Part shown: positions 1-11,133 of the stretch, piece by piece
How the letters are laid out: every line of letters begins with the position of its first letter
How positions within the stretch are numbered: position 1 is the stretch's first letter
Assembly (NCBI GenBank): GCA_027475525.1
Contig: JAMWFC010000108.1
Coordinates: forward strand, 497,811-561,810
Direction of reading: 5' to 3'
From: Macrolepiota albuminosa
Taxonomy: Eukaryota > Basidiomycota > Agaricomycetes > Agaricales > Agaricaceae
DNA length: 64,000 nucleotides
Notes under the pieces: generated by a model
What the model was told of the DNA's origin: nothing
Databases searched by the model: none
Seen by the model: the letters and a program-made list of their open reading frames with translations, nothing else
Program-made: the position numbers and the translations under genes

Positions 1-389
1 TACTGAGACATCAACAAGAATATTATCTGTCCAAGTAGAAAAAAGGTGTTAAGCGGTGTCAGGTGCCAAGATGAAACACCAAGCTGTTAGTCACAGGGAA
101 ATGCCATCATTTCAACTTGTAAGCGCTGCCACTGGCTAGTGATATCACATGCTGCCTAAATAATGCTATCTGTCAATGCTTGCTGATAGCATAATGCCTG
201 CTGTCATTTGTCATTCCTGCTGCCATTGGTACTATCACTGATCAGGTATGTTGCTTGCCATGCATGGCTATTGAAAATGGCTTAAAATGGCTAAATCGTG
301 TGTGCCAAGTTCAGAACAAGTGCAGCAAGGTGTCCAGGGCTGGTGCTGAGCCTGCCATCGATGCACCTAGCCTGTGTGGGGTCCTATCA
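1..389 (-). repeat. LTR fragment of Gypsy family G1 (copy A), 5' end of the LTR at 389
   Basis: The reverse complement of this stretch aligns to the LTR of the young G1 element at 54845-55958. Both begin TGATAGGACCCC, and the stretch around 255-389 matches the first 150 bases of that LTR. Bases 1-150 also match 45085-45240 in copy B. CpG sites of the young LTR appear here mostly as TG or CA. The LTR continues beyond the left edge. Because the next sequence to the right resembles G1 accessory genes, this is best read as the 3' LTR of a minus-strand element. Confidence 0.8.
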
Positions 390-555
390 TCTCCTCCCAA
401 CTGAAAAATTGACTGTCCCCAGTCACCAAGAATAGTTACCATCACCAATTTGTGACTGGTGGCCCATGCATCTGCTGAAATCTCCTTATAGTCCTAGCAC
501 ATAAGTTTGGACTTCACCTCTTTTCCTGAAAATTTCTGGCACTTTTTCTAAATAA

Positions 556-2216
556 ATGTCTTTCCAAATTCCAACTCTGCCCTCCATGCCAACTCATGAG
601 GCTCAAGATGTGGCCTATGCTTACATTGAGAAGGCCAACAAATTTTTTAAGTACATCAAAAATGTGGGTGCAGAGGCGCCTTCCAACCTCATTGTTGCCA
701 TGATGCGCTTATACAAGCACTAGTTAGAGGTGAGAGTGCTTGGCATTGGATGAGATCAGGAGATCAAGGTCTAGAAGTAATGCCAGGCCTAGTATGTGAA
801 CAATCTTGGTGCAGAGTGGTTAGCACCATTTTCATGTTTTGTGAGTTGTCACCAATGTTTCATTAGTTTCCAGGCAACCATAAAGCTCTTCCTACACGCC
901 CCAGCCTCCATTGAGCAGGAAGACCCAGACTTTGCACCCATCAAGCTTCACCCCACCTAGCAGAACGACATGGACAACCCAAAGTTCTTTTTTGCTGCCT
1001 CCAGTTCCTGTCCCACCCTTCCCGTGCTGTTCTCCATCGTCTAGCAGCAGCCCACCTTTCTTTGAACAGCCTGGCAAAACAACAGAGACAACTTCAAGTT
1101 CTTTTTCTCTGCTCCTGGTTTCTGTCCCATCCTTTTCCTGCTAATCTCCATCATCCAGTGGCAGCCCACTTTTCTCTGCACAGCCACTGCTTCTCACCCC
1201 TCATCCTCTGCCACATTTTATCCCTACCTCTGCTATGAACAACCCCCTTCTGAGCTGCCCTTTAGCAACTCCTCATCCAACTTGCTGCTCTCCAACCTCC
1301 ACAAGTGTGCTTTCTCTGATCCAGATGGCCCTATATACTCATATAATGAGCTTGCAGCCTCCAAACCACCCCACACAGCTTGACTATGACTATGGCTCCA
1401 AGTCTAGGCCCCAGTCTTGTCATCTCAGCGTCATGGAGCTCTGCAACATAAACTCCAAGTTTGTTGACAATGGCTTCATTGTCAACGGCAAGTGTTCTAG
1501 CAACAACACCCCACTCACACTCAGTATCATGTCCATCAGCGGCCCACAGAGGTGCACTACTCCCTCAAGTGCCAGTGGAAGGTGTGACGAGGACCATGCA
1601 AGGAGTCATGGTAGAATTAGTGATGATGCCAGATTAAACAATAGTGTTCATGCTAGAATTGCCAACCCTCATGGCAGAATCAATCCTCTATCATGCTGCC
1701 TCACATCCCACAGCATTGTCAACAGTGACTTGTACCTCCCCACCCTCTTGTTTATACTCTGCCAACTTTTCAGTCTTGTCCAGAACCTCCAACTCTCTGC
1801 CTGTACCATCTGGCTACTCTGCCTTGCACACTCAGACACACTTTGCCTATCCTTTATCTCCACCTCTGCCCCAGCCTCAACACCCCCACCATCATCCACA
1901 CCTGCACCCACACACCCCATATGCCCTTGTCAGCACCATGCCATCCCTTCATCACCAGCAGTACATGCCCTTGCTTGCCCCGACCTCTGCAATGTTGTAC
2001 TATTCATCTTGCTCCTCTTTGTTCTCTCTAAGGAGCCCTAAACACATCAGTGCTCATGGCCATGGCCATGGCTATCTCACACATCAGCAGGCACAGGCAT
2101 ACTATGCTCTGCAGGCCCAGCAGAGTGCTGCTGCTGCTGTGTACTTGCATCATCACCAGCCACATCATACTGGATATCCGTTGACCTACGAGTATGGCCA
2201 GGGCTATAACATCTAG
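556..2216 (+). pseudogene. decayed accessory gene of Gypsy copy A (antisense to the element)
   Basis: A Met-initiated frame starts at 556 and stops at 723. Further open pieces follow at about 880-1380 and 1644-2216 in changing frames, with stops between them. The last piece ends in a His/Gln/Tyr/Ala-rich tail including an HGHGHG run. The composition is Pro/Ser/His-rich and low complexity, and I recognise no catalytic domain. The position just inside the 3' LTR, and the resemblance of the following block (2583-2830) to 34868-35440 in copy B, suggest the same accessory gene in both copies. Only fragments survive. The function is unknown; a DNA-binding regulator is possible because copy B shows a C2H2-like region at the equivalent place. 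Confidence 0.4.
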
Positions 2217-2235
2217 ACCCTCTTGTGTGTTTTTT

Positions 2236-2476
2236 TATCTTTTTATTTCAGTTTTGTGGATCTATGTATACCAGACTCATTTATTCTGCAAGTTATAATT
2301 CTTGGCTATGTCTTTTTTGGTCTTTTTATTTTCAATTTTGTAGATATATGTATATTGAACTCATTTATTCTCTGAGTTGTCATCTCTGGCTGTGTTTTTT
2401 TTGGTCTTTTTATTTCCAATTTTGTAGATACATGTATACCAGACTCGTTTATTCTGCAAGTCATCATTCTTGGCCT
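2236..2476. repeat. tandem repeat, three units of about 84 bp
   Basis: Three consecutive diverged units start near 2238, 2322 and 2406. Each contains a ctttttatttyca core, a ttttgtaga motif, a tgtatacc-type motif and catttattct. The units differ at many positions, so this is an old duplication, unlike the exact 77-bp duplications elsewhere. It lies immediately 3' of the His-rich open frame. Confidence 0.7.
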
Positions 2477-2582
2477 ACTAATAATTTGGTGCACCCCCAT
2501 GTCCTACCTATCTATCTACTGACTATACAAAAACTTAAATCTCATCTTTGTTTTGTCTATTTCTTTTGTACATTGTAAAGTT

Positions 2583-2830
2583 GTTGAAACTAAAAACCTC
2601 TCTACTCATTTATTAAGTCTGCACACAGCCCATCTGCCATTGTTGACATCAGACCCACCCTCAAAACCTCCACAGCCAGATATTCTGATCTATACATGTG
2701 TCCCCTCTGGTCAAGCTTGCCTGGGCTACTAACCCACTGTCTGAGCCCGTCATGCTCATGCATGGTCACGGAGCATTCTTATCATCTTGATGCTGTCCTA
2801 CACACCATCAGAACAATTTTAAGCACATAA
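2583..2830 (+). pseudogene. remnant of the C2H2-like segment of the G1 accessory gene (copy A)
   Basis: The start shares the ctctctactcattt block with 34868 in copy B. The stretch near 2790 (catcttgatgctgtcc) aligns loosely with the His/Cys-rich codons near 35210. No frame stays open. After about 2830 the similarity ends. Confidence 0.35.
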
Positions 2831-2875
2831 TTGGCAGGGGTGCAGTACAAAGTGGCACCATGGAGTGATGTTCAA

Positions 2876-3612
2876 GTCATGGCATTGATGGGCAACCCAG
2901 GGCCCTAGATATATTGGAGTAACAAGAAAGCCTTTTAGTAGTGTACAAGTAAATCAAAAAATTTACTTACATAGCATAGAGGTTGCTTATGCTGCCAAAA
3001 TCATTATGAGAGGAGCCACATGATGATGTGGCAGCATGAAAGGGTCATTCTAATTGTTTGATGGTTGGCTGAGGGTTGGAAAATGTGTGGGGGCAGAGAT
3101 AGGAGCAGATACCCAATATAAGGTGTCAGAATGTAAGGAAGGCTAAAAAAATAATCATTACTCACTATGCAAGTCACCTACCTATCCTAACCTCCAAAAC
3201 CATCTTTCTTCCCATGGTAGTATTGTCAACTGTTGGCCAAGGCTTTGAAGGTGCTTGATGAGAAGTGAGACACAATGGAGGTTACAAAAAGTCAGTGTTA
3301 ATATTGAACTCATTAGAATGAGACTGAAATTAATTCAGAGATATGAGCAGAGTACAAATAAAAATGTTTGAGTGTTGATAGACAACCCAGGCCCTAGAAA
3401 CATTGTAATAAGAAAGCCTTTCAGTAGTGTACAAGTAAATACAAAAAATTCACTTATGTAGCATAGAGGTTTCCCATGCTGCCAAAATCATTGTAAGCAG
3501 CCTCCAAAACTATCTTTCCTGCCATAGTTGCATTGTCTATGGTTGGCCAAAGCTTCAAAGGTGCTTGATAAGGAGTGGGACATGACAAAGGCTACAAAAA
3601 GTTAGGACAATC
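2876..3612. repeat. diverged direct repeat, copy 1 interrupted
   Basis: The sequence 2876-3030 plus 3176-3302 is repeated as one contiguous block at 3370-3612. Shared landmarks are gcaacccagg/acaacccagg, agtgtacaagtaaat and ggtgcttgat. Copy 1 carries about 145 extra bases (3031-3175). No coding frame is seen. It is probably an old non-coding mobile fragment duplicated in tandem. Confidence 0.6.
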
Positions 3613-3883
3613 AGCAGATCTCAGCTCCAGCTATTGAACAAAGTTTTCATTGTTCAGCTGAGTTTCAAAATTATCCAAAGTCAAACATTGCATTTGATCT
3701 CCCAAAAAAAAACATCATCGACATTTCTACAAGATTTACTTAAACATAGTTTCTGGATCTGAAGCTGGAAAACTTACTGCAAAGCATGATAGAGGTTTTA
3801 AGGTATGTCAATTTTATCCCTGAGATTATTAAAATGTATTGACAGTGAAATTTCTTTTATAAATACGTTCATCTGAGGTGCAT

Positions 3884-5736
3884 ATGGATTCAGAACCCAA
3901 CGTTGCTGCAGCTTTAAATCTAGCTATTGGCTCAAATGCCTCTGAAACTCCTGCTTCTGCTCTTGTTCATTCTAGTACTAGATCTGGTGTTGAGTCTGGA
4001 AATGAAACTACTGGTTCTCAAGTTCAACTTCAAGATGCCTAGTTTGACAAGGGCAGCAAAGAGGAAAATGAGATGCAAGCATGTTGGTATGCATGGTATT
4101 CCTGCAGTATGTTTTTCTTTGCTTATTTAAAGAACTTTTCAATGTTAATTTGACTTTTATAAGCTGATCCAAATGCTGCCATGCCATTTGTTGGAACACA
4201 GCATGTGTTTTCTAAAGTTAATGCTGGTCATGTAAGTTTTTATTGTCAATTATGACCTGTTTAAGTATTTGTTTAAGTATTTATTATTGTTGAAATAGAT
4301 CAGGCTAGACTTTGTCAAGATCATCAGATCAATTTAGTGAGTTAGTAAAGTTTGAAAACTATATGTGAAGTTCAATTATTATATAGATGTGATCATATAA
4401 TTGCAAGATGTATGGGTATGGTATTCTATCCATTAGCATTCAACATTCAGATGCTACTCAGAAGAATGGCCTTTCTTCTCAGCAAGAGGTAGCTTCTATT
4501 ATAAAAGATGAGTCTAAGGCTTGTAGTGAAGTTTACAGTCAGAGCCAATGGGTCTATCTTGCTTGTCTTACCATGGAATTGGCTCAAGAATGTAAATTGC
4601 CTTATAATCAAGATGGTGTCAAGTGTTATGGTTATGCACAAGCTAGTATGTTTTAATTTCTTAAATAAAAATACAGATTTATTAACTATTTTAGATCATA
4701 TTCATCAGCATGCTAATATGAAAAAAGGCTCAGATAATAGACTAATCAAAGCATCTCTCTCTCAAAAGGCTGAAAATGCCAATCAACATGATATGATTGA
4801 TTTGGATATACATAACCTTTCTTGGGATGGTCCTATTTGGATTTGTCTTGAGCCAGGAATACTTTATAGATGTGTCTCTTATCAGAAAATAATAAATGTG
4901 AGCTTTTATTTATTTTTACTTGAGCATATACTAAATAATATATTTAGAATCATAAAAAAGCAGGATTATCCTGGTATAGTTATGCTTATAGAATTGAGGC
5001 CAACTGTACCTCCAAAACTTTTCATGCTAAAAGGCTTCTCTGCAATCACAATTTTGGCTACAATTTCATTTTAGATCCCAATGTTAATTGCCAATCTTTT
5101 GTCAACATTGTCGTTGATTTTTTTGCTGCTCTTGATAGAGTTTATCCCAAATACTCACATCATTTAAGCAGTAAAGCTGTTTTTGATGCTGTAATCTTCA
5201 CTCCTCCATTCTGGGCTCTTTCAAAGGTTGACATTGGACCTTTTTGCATCCCTCATCCTATCTTCTCTCCATTCATTAATTCTGTATTTCAAGGCAACAA
5301 ACTTTGGTTCAATCAGCCTTACACAGAATATATCATGGATATCTATTCTCAGCTCACATTTTCTGGCTCTTTGTCTATTTATAGCACATTGCTTCTTTTT
5401 ATCCATCCTGTTACTTCAGCACAAGAGGCTAGAAATGCAGAACAAAATTCTCTGGATGCATATGAAGCATACAAGAAAGTTGCTATAGATCTGCCTTATT
5501 TTGATGAAAAAAAGGCTTTCTTAGCTTTTCAAAATTGCTTTAACAACAAGTTATTTTTTGTATTATCAAACTTTATAATTTATGTCATCAATAGGTATAA
5601 AGGGAAAGAAAAGCAAGTTGACTTTCAAACTTTGAAAAAAGAAAACAATTCATGTATGTTTATACTTTTATTAAAATTTCCACTTAATATTTTTTTAGTT
5701 ATTGACAATGATGAAGATATTGATCTGGGACTCTGA
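3884..5736 (+). CDS. unrecognised multi-exon protein
   Basis: A reading from Met at 3884 is Ser/Thr/Ala-rich. Downstream, several exons are bounded by good GT/AG signals: donor near 4108 (gtatgt), an exon at about 4164-4230, an exon at about 4405-4648, an exon at about 4694-4897 and a long exon from about 4964 to 5736. Protein landmarks are MPFVGTQHVF, an SQSQWVYLACL hydrophobic stretch, NLSWDGPIW, FVNIVVDFFAALDRVYP and FTPPFWALSK. A TAG near 4040 and a frame change near 4970 mean either more introns or light decay. I cannot place it in a family. It is AT-rich and lies among old transposons, so it could be a mobile-element gene or a lineage-specific gene. The exon structure is clearer than its function. 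Confidence 0.5.
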
Positions 5737-6290
5737 TCAATATGGATTTAACTGGATTGGACCTTCTTTAATTGATTTTCAATAAAATATAGTTCAAATT
5801 TTTGTTAAAAAAATCTTTTGAATTCGCTTTATACTTATAAAAAAGTTTTACATTTATTCTTGTCAGCAAAATACAAGTATTTAAAGTTACAAAGAAAAGC
5901 AAGATTTAGAATAAGAAAGTTGAAGAAAATAGAACAATAACTAATACATGCATAGCCAAGCATAGCTCAGCTGTATCAGAAATTATACTTTGCCATAGCA
6001 TATGCATACTTGTAAGCATAGTTTAGTTTAGATTTACATAAAAGCAGACATATGGACATAGTCAATCCAAGCTAGAACAGTGAAAAGGAAACAAAGCCTA
6101 GCTGACAAACTAAGCAGGACATAAGTATTTATAACTACAAAGGGCTTGAGCAGATATGTATCCAAAGATTTGAACAGTACCTGATCCTCACAAATGAGAG
6201 ACCTTGAAACCCACTGCAGTGGTTCTACCCAAGCCACAGAGTAACTATTCATACAAGTCTCCATGCAAATTATGCAGATTAGACATCGTT
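5737..6290. other. AT-rich non-coding stretch
   Basis: No supported gene is visible here. The only open frame (76 codons, minus strand) has no recognisable motif and no exon signals around it. Confidence 0.5.
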
Positions 6291-6299
6291 AATGAAACA

Positions 6300-6390
6300 G
6301 GCTGAAGTGAGGATTAGACTCTTGACCTTCTGGAAAAGTCACATGTCACTCAAAACTCAGCACATTAAACTGTTAGACAGACTATAATGC
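6300..6390 (-). ncRNA. tRNA-like remnant, possible SINE head or tRNA pseudogene
   Basis: Read on the minus strand, an A-box-like stretch (taacagtttaatgtgctgag) is followed about 45 bases later by a B-box-like stretch (ggtcaagagtctaatcc). The spacing fits a long-variable-arm tRNA (Leu or Ser type). The acceptor stem does not pair and the arms are mutated in the C-to-T sense, so it is not a working tRNA. Confidence 0.3.
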
Positions 6391-6399
6391 TGAATAAAG

Positions 6400-8000
6400 T
6401 ATATCAAGCTAAGGTTTATATATAGAGGTGATTACAATTCAAAAATTGATTAGACATTCTTTTCCATATCTTATGCATCTCTTTCAATATTATTTACATC
6501 TTTTAAATGCATCTAAATTGTTCTTTGAACATTTGATAAATTAAAAAAAAAAAAACTTTGAATAGTGTTGCATAAAATATACTGGTTATTGTTTTACTAA
6601 AAGTTCAAATCTTTCTTCTTTATATCATAGAAAAAAAATAGTTTTCTTGTCTTGATCCATAATCAAAAATAAAACAAAGAGCTATAACTTTATAAGCAAT
6701 GTGAAATTTTCAAGTTGAGTTCCAAGGTGAAGAAAAGTTGTGAGCTGGAGATTAATGCTGACGGAGTCTGTGGTAGGTGAGACTGGATCTATATCATACT
6801 GTTCAGTGTTGTCGGTTTTAGTTATGAACTGTTTCTGTGAGACGTACGGATGCAAGTGCGGCATGTTCCATCCCTACAAGTTTTGACGAGCAAGAAACAG
6901 GACGCACGTGACACCAAGGCAAGGTCAACCTTGTCTACGGTCAAGAGCAGTTGTTTTATTGAAATCTTTTATACATTCCATTTCTGACTTGCATCGACAA
7001 AAATGTGTCATGGATTCAACGATGAGAAACACCTTGAGACGAGGGACGTCTGCGTATATCCTCAATTCTCTCAACACCGCTTTGGACATCTCAAGTCGTC
7101 ATGTGAAAGGCTCCTCACATCAACACTAAAGTGGACCTCTGAATATACTCTGGTACATGCCAAAATTGAGTCAGAATAATTCTCGACCGCCAAAAGCGTC
7201 TTTAAGGATTTCCCAGCTTGCTTCAAGTTATGCGAAGCTTGAAGGGGTCTGAGGTCTGTATCTCTGTTTTACTCATACCATTCGATCCATGGCGACACAA
7301 TGAGATGATGCTTTGGGTAAGCTACGACTAATTTGGCGGACAGAATTAGGCTACTCGTCACTTCAGTATCCTAATGAAAACCATATCACAGTCCTTTTTC
7401 TCTTCAACTACCCTCTTCCAGGGACGCCCTATCTCATGGGTTCGAATACTACCATTTCCAACTAGAACAGTTAACTGAATTCTTGAAAATTCCTTCACCT
7501 GGCTCGTGTATTTGTTGTGAGCGTTGTGAAGTACCTCCACTACAGTTGTCTAGTCTAAAAGCTACTCATGCTTTTGAGCGTAATCTAAAACAACTCAGTG
7601 AGAGGGTATGGAAGGTATCCTTGAAACAGATGCATGTCCTCTTGAAAACAGTAGTATGTGACTGAACCGATAATAGTATTAGTGTAAAGTAAGATGTGGG
7701 ATAAGATTAAGATTAAATAAAATGAGACTGAGGCCAGCGTTAACATTTGTTTATAATTGTAAGCGTTTCGGAGTAGTTGTGGGGTCTTTAAAACCAAAAG
7801 AATCCACCATCCACCATCCTGTTCGGTAATCTCACTATCTTCTCAGGAGTTCTGTTGCATCATAGGTAGGAACATAAAAGATTGGTAGTAGGGGTACAAT
7901 GCAGAAAGGACGTGATACATTCAAAATCGTAAGGCTATGTCTGCCAATCGCAACGAGTCAAATTAGCAGAACACACAACGAGAACGGTAAATTAATCATA
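6400..8000. other. intergenic; no supported gene
   Basis: This spans the change from CpG-poor AT-rich DNA to normal gene-island DNA at about 6860. Short open frames occur on both strands, but none has a family motif or convincing splice structure. The GGTTCGAATAC at 7439 looks like a tRNA B-box, but no tRNA fold surrounds it. Confidence 0.5.
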
Positions 8001-8001
8001 C

Positions 8002-8820
8002 TCAACGTGAATCAAGGTAGAGAGGACTTTGATTGGACTGAGTCGGGTTTGATGCTGGACGTTGCAAACTCTGTGCTGGACGTGGTGCCAGAAGAGGAAG
8101 TGATTCTGCAGGACTGGGAACATAACCCGGTTCAGAGGGATAATGGTAAATGATGGACGGAAAATTAGTCGACGGAGATGGTTTAGAATTACGCCTCGAT
8201 GCTGTCGACGTGCGTTTGGGGCTGAAGGTGTTAATAGGATCTTCTATGGAGAACGACGGAATCAGTGGCGACCACGAGCGACTGTCGAGTTTTTTCTCGT
8301 CGACGTTCAGACTCGAGTTTGAGCTTCTCCTCCATAGCCACTGCCACTCCTTCATATGCTCAACCACTTCCTCGTCTTCCTCATGCTCCCCGTCCTGGTC
8401 CTGCCCCACCTCGGCCGTGAGGGACGCATAGGTATCCCTTCTGACACGACCGAGTGGGAAGCCTGGCCGACGAGGTGGAAGAGACAACGACTCCATTTCA
8501 ACAGCAAGCGGCGTATGCGTCATAGTATAGTTGTCATGCATGAAATAAAGTACACATCACGCAAAAATTGTGACATCATCCACACACGCAAAGGTGACTC
8601 GTCAAGAAGAGGCTGGTAGATACGATTGTAACGGCTGCAGCTCAAACGGAGTGGTAGGTAAAATGTCGTCTGAAACACGCCAGAAGAAACCGAACGGAGA
8701 AGGCACATGAAGTTGACTCGAAAGTAGTTTTTCTCCATTCGCGAATTCTAGTTCATACTTAGAGAGGTTGTGTCCTCCGGTTTCGGCCCAGCTAAACACT
8801 TAGATCAGCACTTACAGGCT
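8002..8820 (-). CDS. hypothetical protein, at least two exons, C-terminal part
   Basis: Exon pieces run on the minus strand. One lies at about 8608-8796, preceded by an intron with gtaagt...tttag signals at about 8797-8821, and contains LSKYELEFANGEKLLSSQ. The second is the long frame ending at 8002 (from about 8524), which is Ser/Pro/Arg-rich with an acidic EHEEDEEVVEH patch. A plausible intron joins them at about 8525-8607. The frame is open and codon use is like the neighbouring genes. I do not recognise the family, and the 5' exons are not resolved. It lies downstream of and co-directional with the OSBP gene. Confidence 0.45.
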
Positions 8821-9063
8821 TGTATATTGATGGATAATGCGACCGTCTACGTCAAAAGCTTTATATCAGCGTCTGCCTGGGATCACTGAGAGTTGGTGGA
8901 ACCAGTAGATGATAATCGACGGTTGACCAAGTTGTGATGGGGATTAAAAGGGTTGACAAAACCCAGTGATGCAAAAATTGGATTAGAAATTATGGTAACG
9001 TACAATAATGTCAATGGGTAACCAGCTTCCAGAGCACATAGACGCCTGAAAAAAAAACACGAA

Positions 9064-11047
9064 CTAGAATATGATATTGTCCGGAGCTTCGATGAAGATG
9101 TCATCAACATCCTTCCACTTAACCTTGGCATTCCCGCCTTCCTTGAACACCCTCTCCTTTTCTGACCGATATTCCAAGGTTCCATCCCCAATACGCGATG
9201 GTGACCAGACACGCTCACCTGTATCGCCATCCGTCTCAGCTGTAAATCACCTCGGTCGATGCGGTGCCATCCGTCCCTCCTCACGCGCCTTGCGGATTGC
9301 TCACTGCTTATCCTCCTGCATCCTCTTAAGATCGTTAGCCAACTCCCACTTGCCCATTTCGAATGCTCGTTGATCGGGACGTAATCTACAGTCCGTCGGG
9401 CAGATATTAGGTACAAGCGTATCCTTGGGCAATCATTGAGGGTGATTGCAAACGGTGTGAGGTTGAACGGAGACCCGACACGTTTCTCGGATTTGCGCCA
9501 TAGTAGGAAGTGAGCGGGGGCCGAGGTGGTGGATCGAAGAGAGGAAGAGAGAGAATCCGACTCGCAAGCAAGATTCAAGTCGGGATTTAGAGCAAGGGTG
9601 GCGGGACTTGCAGGACTCGCGATGAGTTGCGAGTTCCATCGTCCAGCAATGCGATACGCCAGCTGACCTGAAGCGTCGACGACATGGCCGGCAATTTCAA
9701 AAGCATCCTTGCCTCGCCACCCACGCGGTTTAAAGGTGAGGATACACTGGTCGCCTGTTCTGTGATTGGTTACCTATAGAAAACTTTATTAAGAAGGAAA
9801 TGAATAGTAAGACACTAGAGTGTATTTGCAACGCCTATTTTACTGGAACTGGAAGTCAGTGGAACTGGAACTAGGCACAAATGATAGACAGATTGATTGA
9901 CAATTTGACCGACAACAATCCCTTTCAAACTACGTGACGTTGTGCTTTTTGGCTCACTTTGATTCTCACCACCGTGTTGCGTGGTCACCCATTCTTGGAT
10001 TCACATAACCACGAGCAGCGACAATGACTTTTACCCGCCATGGATCCAGGATGTCGCTGCTGAGCCGGTAAGTCATGGTCATGGCACACGACAATCACGC
10101 CAAGAACTTTCACTCGGTTGCTATTCGCTTAAACTACAAATTGTGAAAAGGCGGGTTGCAAATACACTCTACTGTCAAACTCAGATCATATCACCGTAAT
10201 GATCGATCGTAGGCGAGCCGAGAATAAAGCCCGACACGTTTGTCGTGACTTTCTTCCAGCTATAGTGCTCAACGACCTTGTCCGGCCCAAACCTCGCAGG
10301 CGCCTTTGGATAGCCATCGCCGACTCGGTCAGCGGGAAGAATGAGCTCTGCATACGCGATACCCGTTGGCCTGATCTCAAAGGACTTTCTCATGAAGTTG
10401 TTTTGGGCATCGACCTGCAGGAAAGGTGCTCAAGGAAGTCAAGGAGTAAAGAGATGGAGGATACGAACTTCGCTATAGTAGTGCCATGATGGTGATTCGG
10501 CCCAGCACGCCGAGATGGGAGGGTGATGGCTCACCTGATCCCAATAATACCTAAACTCCTTGTCGAACCGCACGTACTCGAACGTCTCGTTCTGTCAAAT
10601 GAGTGGGCGTCATCCACTTGCAAGAGGCTGGACTTGACTAACCAACATTGGATTAAAAGGCTTTGCGATCCGCCCGATCGTAGACGAGTAATTCGACATT
10701 GCAAAAGCCGCCACGAATGCGATACGTCTCAATGGATCTTCTTCCTTCACTGCCGCATCCACTGTGGAAGTACATGAGCGACGCCATATCATCAAGAACA
10801 CATTAAAAAACTTACAGCATTCAGTAAACTCCATATCCTCCGCCATCCTTTGTAACATACTCTTTCTCATTCTGTTTTCAACATGCAGCGTGTCTGGTCG
10901 ACGTATCTCGACGACCAATCCCAACGGCTTGGCCAATCCAGCTCCAATATGGTATGTAGCGCCCTGGGAACTTTTCTTTTCGTAACGCCTGCTGATCTGC
11001 TTTGTCCTCAGATGGATATCCCGTGAGTTCTCCGTAGTAAGCTTCAT
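9064..11047 (-). pseudogene. oxysterol-binding protein (ORP/Osh family), disrupted
   Basis: ORP proteins bind sterol or PI4P and move lipids between membranes. In minus-strand order the frame shows LLQRMAEDMEF, AFVAAFAMSNYSST, KPFNPML, ETFEYVRFDKEF, the family signature DQVSHHPP (near 10530), KSFEIRPTGIAYAEL, SPTIDHYGDM, VTNHRTGDQC, SPFNLTPFAITLN, TDCRLRPDQRAFE and WKDVDDIFIEAPDN, then a TAG stop at 9064-9066. Introns of 51-54 bases separate these blocks. The C-terminal motifs fit the Osh3/OSBP1 type more than Kes1; no PH domain is visible. Damage: a TGA inside the EDKQ-AIRKA segment (near 9306), a one-base deletion after the FAITLND segment (near 9437), a weak donor after GDM and a TIR element at 9818-10169. 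A sequencing error could explain single changes but not all of them. Its 5' end lies about 90 bases from the divergent tetraspanin. Confidence 0.85.
9818..10169. mobile_element. 352-bp TIR element (MITE) inside the OSBP gene
   Basis: The left end GAGTGTATTTGCAACGCC and the right end GGCGGGTTGCAAATACACTC are inverted repeats. Both are flanked by TA (9816-9817 and 10170-10171), as for a TA-duplicating family. The inside has no gene. It lies between the OSBP exons ending GDM and beginning VTNHRTGD, so it enlarges an intron from about 50 to about 400 bases. Confidence 0.7.
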
Positions 11048-11133
11048 GTCCGAGCTCTCAACGTGTATTTAGGTCACGACCAGTCTCCGTTTCCTCCAGC
11101 TCGGTTTACTCACACGCGCCCTCGACACGTCAC

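Noticed and set aside
2236..2476. CRISPR-like array
   Set aside because: Three diverged 84-bp units directly abutting, no spacers, eukaryotic context.
7430..7470. tRNA gene at a GGTTCGAATAC motif
   Set aside because: No A-box at proper distance and no cloverleaf on either strand.
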